Below, piece by piece: positions 1 through 5,342 of a DNA stretch of 7,972 nucleotides. Where the stretch lies: the NCBI GenBank assembly GCA_031278255.1, contig JAITKU010000168.1, forward strand, positions 1 to 7,972. The letters run 5' to 3'. The DNA comes from Eubacteriales Family XIII. Incertae Sedis bacterium. Lineage in GTDB: Bacteria; Bacillota; Clostridia; Peptostreptococcales; Anaerovoracaceae. The notes below the pieces were generated by a model. The model was not told the origin of the DNA and did no database searches. It worked only from the letters and a program-made list of their open reading frames with translations. The translations under genes were made by a program, and so were the position numbers. Every line of letters begins with the position of its first letter. Within the stretch, counting starts at the first letter, position 1.

Positions 1-14
1 CCCCACTGACGCCT

Positions 15-59
15 ATGTTTTGAGGGGCGGCGGGCGAAGCCCTTGTCCCCTCAAAACAT
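15..59. repeat. Large inverted repeat (13-bp perfect arms) at left edge
   Basis: The arms ATGTTTTGAGGGG (15-27) and CCCCTCAAAACAT (47-59) are perfectly complementary. They enclose a smaller hairpin, GGGC (32-35), loop GAA, GCCC (39-42). No T-run follows either arm on either strand, so this does not look like a standard intrinsic terminator. In the pfp transcript, read leftwards, it would lie in the 3' untranslated region. It could be an intergenic palindromic repeat of the REP type or an RNA 3'-end stabiliser. The structure is seen directly; the role is inferred. Confidence 0.75.
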
Positions 60-68
60 CCGTTCAAC

Positions 69-118
69 AATTGAAGTGCGCCTTTGGCGCTTCAATTTTG
101 GACGGAGCCAAAATTGAA
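69..118. repeat. Overlapping, mutually exclusive hairpins
   Basis: Three blocks alternate: AATTGAA (69-75), TTCAATT (91-97) and AATTGAA again (112-118). The middle block can pair left, giving AATTGAAG/CTTCAATT with an inner GCGCC-TTT-GGCGC hairpin (78-90). It can also pair right, giving the perfect 10-bp TTCAATTTTG (91-100) / CAAAATTGAA (109-118). The two pairings cannot coexist, which is the geometry of an attenuator or of a composite palindromic repeat. A direct repeat ATCCGTTCAA (58-67 and 131-140) brackets the block, and its second copy overlaps the pfp stop codon. No gene was found in 1-136. Confidence 0.7.
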
Positions 119-136
119 CCGTAACGCAAAATCCGT

Positions 137-1387
137 TCAAATATCGCGCGCCGGAAGCCTTTTCAGTCTGGCGAAGCGCGGCAGACCGTTTTCCGTTTCA
201 AGCGCCGTTTCGCCTTGGATCAGCGGCAGGGCGTAATCGATAAAGGGTTGCAGCAACCCGTTGCCCGCCGCGTTGATCCACGCGCGCGGCACTTTCTTCT
301 CCGCGTTGGCCACGTCCGCGAGGTCCGCGAGCGTCGTTTCGCAGCTGTACGCGGGACCCTCGCCCCGCACAAAGGCGACCATCTTGTCGCCGGCGCCGGC
401 TTCGGCCGCTTCAAAGGCCGCGCGCCCCGCCGTATACGCCTCCTCGATATCCGCGGCCGACGCGATGTGGGCGGCGCAGCGCTGCAAGAGGGAGAACTCG
501 ATGCCCCGCGCCTTGACGCCGATCTTCGTATGCGCGAAATTCGCGAGACTCACGGCCAGCCCGCCCATCTGCGCGTGGCCGAAAACATCCTTGCCCCTGC
601 TCATGTCCGAGAAATAGGATGAGATGTAATCGCCGTTTTTGTCGCGAATGCCCTCCGAGACCGCAACCACGATATCGCGGTTCTTCCCCTGCGCCCGCGC
701 GACATCCTCGATGAAATCCGCGAGATCAAAGGGAATCTCGGGCAGATATATCAAATCCGGCCCAAGCCCCTCGCCGCACGCCAACGCGGAAGCCGCGGTC
801 AGCCAGCCCGTGTTTCTTCCCATGATCTCCAGCACGGTCACGGAACCCCTGTCGTACACCTTGGCGTCCAAACTCACCTCCATGCAGGCAGTCGCCACGT
901 ACTTGGCCGCGCTGCCGTAGCCGGGGCAATGATCCGTCAGCGCCAAATCGTTGTCGATGGTCTTGGGTATGCCGATAACCCTGCACGCATAATCGTTCTG
1001 CGCCAAAAACGCGCTGATCTTGCTGCAGGTGTCCATGGAATCGTTGCCGCCCGCGTAGAAGAAATATCGGACATCGTACTTCCTGAACACGTCCAACAAG
1101 CGCCGGTAATCCGTATCGTCCGTCATAAAATCGGCGAGCTTGTAGCGGCAGGAGCCCAGCACGGCCGAGGGTGTGTACTTCATGCGCGCGAGTTCCGCCG
1201 GGTCCTCGCGCGCCAGATCGCAGAGCCTGTCGTCCAGCACGCCCGTAATGCCGTGGGTCGCGCCGTAAACCCCGCCGATGCAATCCGATCGCAAGGCCGC
1301 CTCGACACAGCCCAGCACACTCGCGTTGATAACCGCCGTGGGGCCGCCGGACTGCCCGATTATACAGGAACCTTTCAGTTTTTCCAT
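137..1387 (-). CDS. pfp: Pyrophosphate-type 6-phosphofructokinase
   Basis: This 416-residue cytoplasmic enzyme phosphorylates fructose 6-phosphate to fructose 1,6-bisphosphate, the committed step of glycolysis. The N-terminal GQSGGPTAVINAS (11-23) is the phosphate-donor loop. GGNDS (113-117) has Asp116 where ATP-dependent enzymes have Gly. PKTIDND (141-147) has Lys142 where ATP enzymes have Gly, and Asp145 is the expected catalytic base. MGRNTGW (189-195) is the sugar-phosphate loop. Asp116 together with Lys142 is the known signature of PPi-dependent enzymes, which are reversible and save ATP. The length is greater than the roughly 320 residues of bacterial ATP-PfkA and fits the longer PPi-type group. 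The ATG at 1387 is preceded by an AAAAGGA-like site about 12 nt upstream. It lies 31 nt after ilvN and probably shares its transcript. No U-tract terminator follows the stop. The family is near certain; donor choice rests on the two residues. Confidence 0.93.
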   Translation of the reverse strand: MEKLKGSCIIGQSGGPTAVINASVLGCVEAALRSDCIGGVYGATHGITGVLDDRLCDLAREDPAELARMKYTPSAVLGSCRYKLADFMTDDTDYRRLLDVFRKYDVRYFFYAGGNDSMDTCSKISAFLAQNDYACRVIGIPKTIDNDLALTDHCPGYGSAAKYVATACMEVSLDAKVYDRGSVTVLEIMGRNTGWLTAASALACGEGLGPDLIYLPEIPFDLADFIEDVARAQGKNRDIVVAVSEGIRDKNGDYISSYFSDMSRGKDVFGHAQMGGLAVSLANFAHTKIGVKARGIEFSLLQRCAAHIASAADIEEAYTAGRAAFEAAEAGAGDKMVAFVRGEGPAYSCETTLADLADVANAEKKVPRAWINAAGNGLLQPFIDYALPLIQGETALETENGLPRFARLKRLPARDI

Positions 1388-1418
1388 TGTATTTTTCTAT
1401 CCTTTTCTTTTGTCTTTT

Positions 1419-1904
1419 CTAGTCCGTCTCCTCGCCCTTTTGCAAAGCAATCGCGCCGCCCCGCGCCATCGCCGCGATCTCATAGCCCGCCAGCAGTTCC
1501 ACGAGAAGATCTATCTTCTCCGGCCGGTCGCTGTGTTCCAGCATGAGCGTCGTAGGCGAGATGTCCACGATCTCGCAGTCCATGATCTTGGCGAGGTCTA
1601 TGATCTCGCCGCGCTGCTCCTTGGACAGGCGAATCTTGATGAGAATGAGTTCCCGCCGCATCGCGTCCGCATCGTCGAGGCGCTTCACACGCACGACATC
1701 CATAAGCTTTTCCAGCTGCTTCACCGCTTCATCGGCCACGTACTCGTCGCCCTCGACGACGACCGTCATGCGCGTGATGTCGTGGTTGCTCGTAGGCCCC
1801 GCCGTAATGCTGTCTATGTTGAAGCCCCTGCGCGCGAGCAGCACCGAAATGCGGGACAATACGCCCGGTTTGTTCTCCATGACCACTGAAATCGTATGTT
1901 TCAT
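1419..1904 (-). CDS. ilvN: Acetolactate synthase regulatory (small) subunit
   Basis: This 161-residue protein is the regulatory subunit of acetohydroxyacid synthase, which condenses two pyruvates to acetolactate, or pyruvate with 2-ketobutyrate, at the start of branched-chain amino acid synthesis. It should stimulate the catalytic subunit and confer valine feedback inhibition. The N-terminal ACT domain (about 2-76) opens with HTISVVMENKPGVLSRIS, followed by RRGFNIDSIT. Asn11, Gly14 and Asn29 match the positions that form the valine site in E. coli IlvH. The C-terminal domain spans about 80-155 and includes RRELILIKI and ISPTTLMLE. Length is normal for the family. The ATG at 1904 is chosen because homologues begin right at this ACT strand; an in-frame TTG at 1988 would add 28 residues unlike the family. 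An AGAGG lies only 2 nt before the ATG, and a much stronger SD sits about 38 nt upstream. No catalytic subunit (ilvB) is in the window, although the two genes are usually adjacent. Confidence 0.93.
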   Translation of the reverse strand: MKHTISVVMENKPGVLSRISVLLARRGFNIDSITAGPTSNHDITRMTVVVEGDEYVADEAVKQLEKLMDVVRVKRLDDADAMRRELILIKIRLSKEQRGEIIDLAKIMDCEIVDISPTTLMLEHSDRPEKIDLLVELLAGYEIAAMARGGAIALQKGEETD

Positions 1905-1914
1905 AACCTCTTTC

Positions 1915-1950
1915 GCGACGCCCTCGCAAGGCGCCGCACACCTCCTTCCA
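1915..1950 (-). promoter_or_regulatory. Displaced strong SD and 8-bp hairpin in ilvN leader
   Basis: On the minus strand, GGAAGGAGG (1950-1942) is a near-perfect Shine-Dalgarno, but it lies about 38 nt before the ilvN ATG. Between them is a hairpin with arms GCGGCGCC (1937-1930) and GGCGTCGC (1922-1915), that is 8 pairs including one G-T, with the 7-nt loop TTGCGAG. After the hairpin comes GAAAGAGGTT and the ATG. The hairpin could bring the strong SD nearer to the start, or the SD could act as a ribosome standby site. The elements are seen; the mechanism is inferred. Confidence 0.5.
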
Positions 1951-1956
1951 AGACTT

Positions 1957-1985
1957 ATCATATCACAGGGGTTTTCGCGTGTACA
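1957..1985 (-). promoter_or_regulatory. Candidate ilvN proximal promoter (extended -10)
   Basis: On the minus strand, TATGAT (1962-1957) is preceded by TGA, giving an extended -10 element TGATATGAT. A weak -35, TGTACA (1985-1980), lies 17 bp upstream within the 8-bp palindrome GTGTACAC (1979-1986). Initiation near 1950 would place the strong SD at the very 5' end of the message, leaving a leader of about 46 nt. Confidence 0.45.
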
Positions 1986-2026
1986 CAAATATTTCGCGTT
2001 TTTGCGGGGCCGCGTGAAAAAAATGC

Positions 2027-2055
2027 TTGTCCCGGACGCTCGTTTTTACTATAAT
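2027..2055 (+). promoter_or_regulatory. Promoter of the porGDAB-kinase operon
   Basis: TTGTCC (2027-2032; 4 of 6 to TTGACA) and a perfect TATAAT (2050-2055) are separated by 17 bp. Transcription would start near 2062, giving a leader of about 126 nt before porG. The leader is GC-rich and contains small hairpins, for example CGCCG-TCTG-CGGCG around 2117-2130 and GCGCG-CAAA-CGCGC (2155-2168), the latter ending 9 nt before the porG SD. I do not recognise a riboswitch class. Confidence 0.65.
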
Positions 2056-2079
2056 AGTATCAATCGGTACAGCGGGCAA
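2051..2079 (-). promoter_or_regulatory. Candidate divergent promoter toward ilvN-pfp
   Basis: On the minus strand, TTGCCC (2079-2074; 4 of 6) and TATTAT (2056-2051; 5 of 6) are 17 bp apart. The -10 occupies nearly the same base pairs as the TATAAT of the por promoter, within the quasi-palindrome ACTATAATAGT (2048-2058). A transcript from here would carry a leader of about 140 nt before ilvN and include the proximal promoter site. Confidence 0.4.
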
Positions 2080-2187
2080 ATTTCGCTTTTTCGGGGGCTT
2101 GCCGCCGGGAGGATCCGCCGTCTGCGGCGCCGGTTTCATTCGCACAGCTTGGAAGCGCGCAAACGCGCGTTCGCTCCGGAGGGATTT

Positions 2188-2757
2188 ATGATCGAGATTC
2201 GTTGGCACGGTCGCGGCGGACAGGGCGCCAAGACTGCGGCCTTGCTCCTCGCAGATGTCGCGTTTTCGACGGGCATGTACGTACAGGGCTTCCCCGAGTA
2301 CGGCCCGGAGCGCATGGGCGCGCCCATAACGGCGTACAACCGGCTGGACGACAAGCCCATTCGCATACATTCCAACATATACTTTCCGGATATCGTCGTG
2401 CTGGTGGACGAAAGCTTGGCGGAATCCGTCGATGTGACGGCCGGACTCAAAAACAACGGCTCCGTCGTGGTCAACACGACGCAAAAGCCCGAAAAGGTCC
2501 GCGGGATGTTCGCGGGCTGCGCGGGTGCGGTCTACGCCATAGACGCGCGGGACATCTCGCTGCGCTGCCTCGGCAGAAACCTGCCCAACACGCCGCTTCT
2601 CGCCGCCGTCGTCCGTATCGCGGGCATTATGGAGGAGAAAGCTTTTCTGGACAATATGAAAGAATCGTTCGCGCATAAATTCTCGACGAAGCCCGAGGTC
2701 GTAGAGGGAAATATGAACGCGGTACGCGAGGCGTGGAGGGGGGCGATTCTCCTTTGA
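2188..2757 (+). CDS. porG: Pyruvate:ferredoxin oxidoreductase gamma subunit
   Basis: This 189-residue protein is the gamma subunit of the heterotetrameric 2-oxoacid:ferredoxin oxidoreductase that converts pyruvate and CoA to acetyl-CoA and CO2 while reducing ferredoxin. It corresponds to the domain of single-chain PFOR that helps bind CoA. The N-terminus IEIRWHGRGGQGAKTAA carries the family motif HGRGGQG (residues 7-13). It is followed by the conserved stretch FPEYGPERMGAPITAYNR, and the C-terminal half includes LPNTPLLAAVVRI. Length is typical (about 180-195). The frame stays open far upstream, but homology begins at the ATG at 2188, which has GGAGGG at 2178-2183 and a 4-5 nt spacer. It is the first gene of the operon and overlaps porD by 4 nt if the latter starts at TTG 2754. 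The related 2-ketoisovalerate enzyme has a similar gamma subunit; the alpha and beta partners favour pyruvate. Confidence 0.92.
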   Translation: MIEIRWHGRGGQGAKTAALLLADVAFSTGMYVQGFPEYGPERMGAPITAYNRLDDKPIRIHSNIYFPDIVVLVDESLAESVDVTAGLKNNGSVVVNTTQKPEKVRGMFAGCAGAVYAIDARDISLRCLGRNLPNTPLLAAVVRIAGIMEEKAFLDNMKESFAHKFSTKPEVVEGNMNAVREAWRGAILL

Positions 2758-3065
2758 AAAAGAACCTGATGGCGCGCATGACGGCCGATGCCGGGTGGCG
2801 GACGCTCAGCCCCGCCGCGCAGGTGTTCGGGGAGGGCAATTCCGAATTCTTCCTCACCGGCGAGTGGCGCACGGAAACGCCCGTCTGGAAGCGGGAGCAA
2901 TGCAAGCAGTGTCTGCTCTGTTTTCCCGTATGCCCGGACAGTTCCGTTCCCATCGAAAGCGGCAAGCGCGTCGACTTCGATTTCGACCATTGCAAGGGTT
3001 GCGGGATCTGCGCCAAGGCCTGTCCTTTCGGCGCCATATCGATGCAATCGCCGGGACCGGGATGA
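2754..3065 (+). CDS. porD: Pyruvate:ferredoxin oxidoreductase delta subunit (2[4Fe-4S])
   Basis: This 103-residue ferredoxin-like subunit passes electrons from the TPP-containing core to external ferredoxin. Two typical cluster motifs are present: CKQCLLCFPVCP (Cys50, 53, 56, 60) and CKGCGICAKACP (Cys80, 83, 86, 90). Each CxxCxxCxxxC plus one crossing Cys ligates the two [4Fe-4S] clusters. The family's N-terminal GEWR stretch before the clusters is seen at residues 36-39. The start is uncertain. TTG 2754 forms a TTGA overlap with the porG stop and has GGAGGGG 12 nt upstream. GTG 2733 would add 7 residues, and ATG 2769 would remove 5 but has no SD. It is followed after 10 nt by porA. Identity is secure; the exact N-terminus is not. 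Confidence 0.9.
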   Translation: MKKNLMARMTADAGWRTLSPAAQVFGEGNSEFFLTGEWRTETPVWKREQCKQCLLCFPVCPDSSVPIESGKRVDFDFDHCKGCGICAKACPFGAISMQSPGPG

Positions 3066-3075
3066 GGAGGGGCAG

Positions 3076-4254
3076 ATGAGCAAAAGAGACAGGCTTTCCG
3101 GCAACGAGGCGGTGGCCGCGGCCATCCGCCAGATCAACCCCGATGTGGTGGCGGCCTTTCCCATCACGCCCTCGACGGAGATTCCGCAATATATCTCGTC
3201 CTTTAAGGCGGAGGGGCTTATCGATACGGAATTCATCACCGTGGAATCCGAACACAGCGCGATGTCGGCCTGCATAGGCGCGAGCGCGGCGGGTGTCCGC
3301 GCGATGACGGCCACGAGTTCCGCGGGCATGGCGCTGATGTACGAACTGCTCTATGTGGCGGCCTCCGACCGGCTCCCCATCGTCATGGCCGCCGTCAACC
3401 GGGCGCTCTCGGGTCCCATCAACATCAACGCGGACCACTCCGACTCCATGGGCGCGCGGGACGCGGGATGGATACAGATCTACAGCGAAAACGCGCAGGA
3501 AGCCTACGACAACATGCTGATGGCGCATCGCATCGCCGAGCATCCCGACGTGATGCTGCCCGTCATGATCTGTCAGGACGGCTTCATCACGAGCCACGCC
3601 GTTGAAAACATCGTGACGGAGGACGACGCGTTTGTAAAGAAATTCGTCGGGGAATACAGACCTGTGAAATATCTTTTGAACCCGCGGGAGTCCCTCGGCG
3701 TGGGTCCCTACAGCGTTTCCGTATACTACATGGAGATAAAGCGTCAGCAGTTTGAAGCCATGCAAAACGCGCGGCGCGTTATCGCGGAGGTATCGGCCGA
3801 ATTCACGTCCTTGACGGGCCGCGTCTACGCGATGTTCGAGGCCTACCGCATGGACGACGCGGAGCTTGCCGTCCTTTTGATGAGTTCGTCCGCCGGGACC
3901 GGCAAGGTCGCCGTGGATGCCCTGCGGGAGCGCGGCGTCAAGGCCGGACTCGTCAAGCTGCGCGTGTTCAGGCCCTTCCCCGCGGAGGTGCTTCCGGACG
4001 TTTTGGGGGGCGTCAAAGCGCTCTGCATCATGGACAAGAGCGACGGCTTCTCGGGCTGCGGCGGACCGCTCGGCGCGGAGGTCCGCGCGGCGCTGTACGG
4101 CAAGGCCGACGGCATCCGAACGATCAACTGCGTCTACGGTCTCGGCGGACGGGATGTCCGCGTCGAGGATTTTTACGAGATATTCGACGAGTTGGCGCGC
4201 ATGGCGGGAGGGGCAAAGGCGCCCGACTGCCGTTACCACGGCGTCAGGGAATAA
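3076..4254 (+). CDS. porA: Pyruvate:ferredoxin oxidoreductase alpha subunit
   Basis: This 392-residue alpha subunit forms the active site together with PorB. The N-terminal pyrimidine-binding domain (about 6-235) carries FPITPST (28-34), whose Thr31 corresponds to the substrate-contacting Thr of PFOR. ESEH (57-60) includes the likely TPP-activating Glu59. Arg109 in NRAL probably matches the pyruvate-binding Arg of Desulfovibrio PFOR. The C-terminal transketolase-like domain II (about 248-365) contains the TGR..YAMFEAYR segment and ends in the YGLGGRD motif. Length matches four-subunit PorA proteins (about 385-400). The ATG at 3076 has GGAGGGG starting 10 nt upstream, right after the porD stop. 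The G-D-A order is that of Thermotoga and archaeal por operons. It is followed by a 143-nt gap before porB, unusually long for this operon. Pyruvate is the likely substrate by overall likeness; another 2-oxoacid cannot be excluded. Confidence 0.93.
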   Translation: MSKRDRLSGNEAVAAAIRQINPDVVAAFPITPSTEIPQYISSFKAEGLIDTEFITVESEHSAMSACIGASAAGVRAMTATSSAGMALMYELLYVAASDRLPIVMAAVNRALSGPININADHSDSMGARDAGWIQIYSENAQEAYDNMLMAHRIAEHPDVMLPVMICQDGFITSHAVENIVTEDDAFVKKFVGEYRPVKYLLNPRESLGVGPYSVSVYYMEIKRQQFEAMQNARRVIAEVSAEFTSLTGRVYAMFEAYRMDDAELAVLLMSSSAGTGKVAVDALRERGVKAGLVKLRVFRPFPAEVLPDVLGGVKALCIMDKSDGFSGCGGPLGAEVRAALYGKADGIRTINCVYGLGGRDVRVEDFYEIFDELARMAGGAKAPDCRYHGVRE

Positions 4255-4304
4255 AACCGGCGAAAACCCGCGCGGGGCCGCGCGTCGGCCCGCGTATGCG
4301 CGAA

Positions 4305-4326
4305 CGGCGGCCGCGCCGGATTTTTT
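4305..4326 (+). terminator. Terminator-like hairpin in the porA-porB gap
   Basis: CGGCG (4305-4309), loop GCCG, CGCCG (4314-4318) form a short GC-only hairpin, followed by GA and six T (4321-4326). This resembles a weak intrinsic terminator or attenuator inside the operon. The stem has only 5 bp and is separated from the T-run by two bases, so read-through is expected; it might tune the ratio of porB and the kinase to porGDA. The 143-nt gap (4255-4397) otherwise shows no gene. Confidence 0.35.
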
Positions 4327-4397
4327 GCCGAAAGGCGCAATCGCGTTTTCGGCGAACCGGCGGCGGGCGATCGCACGCAAAATGGAGAATGATACAA

Positions 4398-5342
4398 ATG
4401 GCATACAACACCTACAGTCTGAAAGAGGCGGCGGGTCGCCCCGAGCGTTTCGTCGCCGGCCATCGCATGTGCGCCGGCTGCGGGAGTCCCGTAGCCGTTC
4501 GCGCCGTGATGCGGGCGCTGCGCCCGGAGGATAGAGCCGTGGTCTGTTCCGCCACAAGCTGCCTCGAGGTTTCGACCTGCACCTATCCCTACACCTCTTG
4601 GAACGATTCTTTCCTGCACACGGCTTTTGAGAACGCGGCCGCCTCGATAGACGGCGTTGAGGCCGCCTACAGGGCATTGAAAAAGAAAGGCCGACTGAAA
4701 GAAAATTACAAATTCATCACTTTCGGCGGCGACGGAGGCACCTACGACATCGGTTTTCAATCCCTCTCCGGCGCGATGGAACGCGGCACGGATATGGTTT
4801 ACGTCTGTTACGACAACGAAGCCTACATGAACACGGGCATACAGCGCTCCTCTTCGACGCCGATCTACACGGACACCACCACCTCGGCCGCGGGCGCGAA
4901 GTCGAGCGGCAAGCCCCAATTCAAAAAGGATTTGACCAAGATCATGGCCGCGCACAATATTCCCTATGTGGCGCAGACCACCTTTATCGGAAATTTCAAG
5001 GATATTCACAGGAAGGCGGAAACGGCCGTGTACACCGAGGGTCCCGCCTTTCTCAACGTGCTGGCGCCCTGCCCCAGAGGATGGCGCTACCCGGAATCCG
5101 ACCTGATGGAGATATGCAAACTCGCCGTGGAAAGCTGCGTATGGCCGCTTTTCGAGGTTATAGACGGCGAATGGGTCCTGAACTACGAACCCAAGAAGAA
5201 GCTGCCCGTCAGCGAATACCTGAAAGTACAGGGCCGGTTCAAGCACCTCTTTGAAAAGGGCGCCGAGCATTTGATCGAACGCATTCAAGACGATATCGAC
5301 CGCAGATGGGAGGATTTGATCAACCTCTGTAACCTATCATGA
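4398..5342 (+). CDS. porB: Pyruvate:ferredoxin oxidoreductase beta subunit (TPP-binding)
   Basis: This 314-residue subunit binds the thiamine pyrophosphate diphosphate-Mg and a proximal [4Fe-4S] cluster. The TPP motif is GDGGTYDIG (111-119), with the metal ligands Asp112 and Asn140 in DNEAYMNTG. Cluster ligands are Cys25 and Cys28 in HRMCAGCG, Cys50 or Cys55, and Cys225 in LAPCPRGW, matching the four-Cys pattern of PFOR. TTTSAAGAKSSGK (160-172) is the usual loop of PorB proteins. The start is ATG 4398, with GGAGA at 4384-4388 and a 9-nt spacer. The open frame extends to an ATG at 4296, but those 34 Arg-rich residues lie outside the family and cover the terminator-like hairpin. The stop overlaps the next gene's start (ATGA, 5339-5342). 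With porG, porD and porA this completes the enzyme. Confidence 0.94.
   Translation: MAYNTYSLKEAAGRPERFVAGHRMCAGCGSPVAVRAVMRALRPEDRAVVCSATSCLEVSTCTYPYTSWNDSFLHTAFENAAASIDGVEAAYRALKKKGRLKENYKFITFGGDGGTYDIGFQSLSGAMERGTDMVYVCYDNEAYMNTGIQRSSSTPIYTDTTTSAAGAKSSGKPQFKKDLTKIMAAHNIPYVAQTTFIGNFKDIHRKAETAVYTEGPAFLNVLAPCPRGWRYPESDLMEICKLAVESCVWPLFEVIDGEWVLNYEPKKKLPVSEYLKVQGRFKHLFEKGAEHLIERIQDDIDRRWEDLINLCNLS

Noticed and set aside
15..118. CRISPR array or intrinsic terminator of pfp
   Set aside because: There are no regularly spaced identical repeats with unique spacers, and no U-tract follows any of the hairpins on either strand.
1905..1988. Longer ilvN from TTG 1988
   Set aside because: The extra 28 residues are not part of the IlvN family and would start upstream of the best proximal promoter.
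1905..2045. T-box or peptide attenuator in the ilvN leader
   Set aside because: I found no branched-chain codon-rich leader peptide, no terminator with a T-run and no T-box motif, and the probable proximal leader is too short.
1543..2187. Long in-frame upstream extension of porG
   Set aside because: It reads through ilvN antisense sequence and across the promoter; PorG homology begins at 2188, where a good SD is present.
4296..4397. N-terminal extension of porB from ATG 4296
   Set aside because: It adds 34 Arg-rich residues outside the family and has no SD; the ATG at 4398 has GGAGA at suitable spacing.
2854..4677. 607-codon open frame on the minus strand opposite porD-porA-porB
   Set aside because: It is Arg/His-rich with no recognisable domain, lies fully opposite four well-identified genes, and is explained by GC-rich codon bias leaving the antisense frame open.
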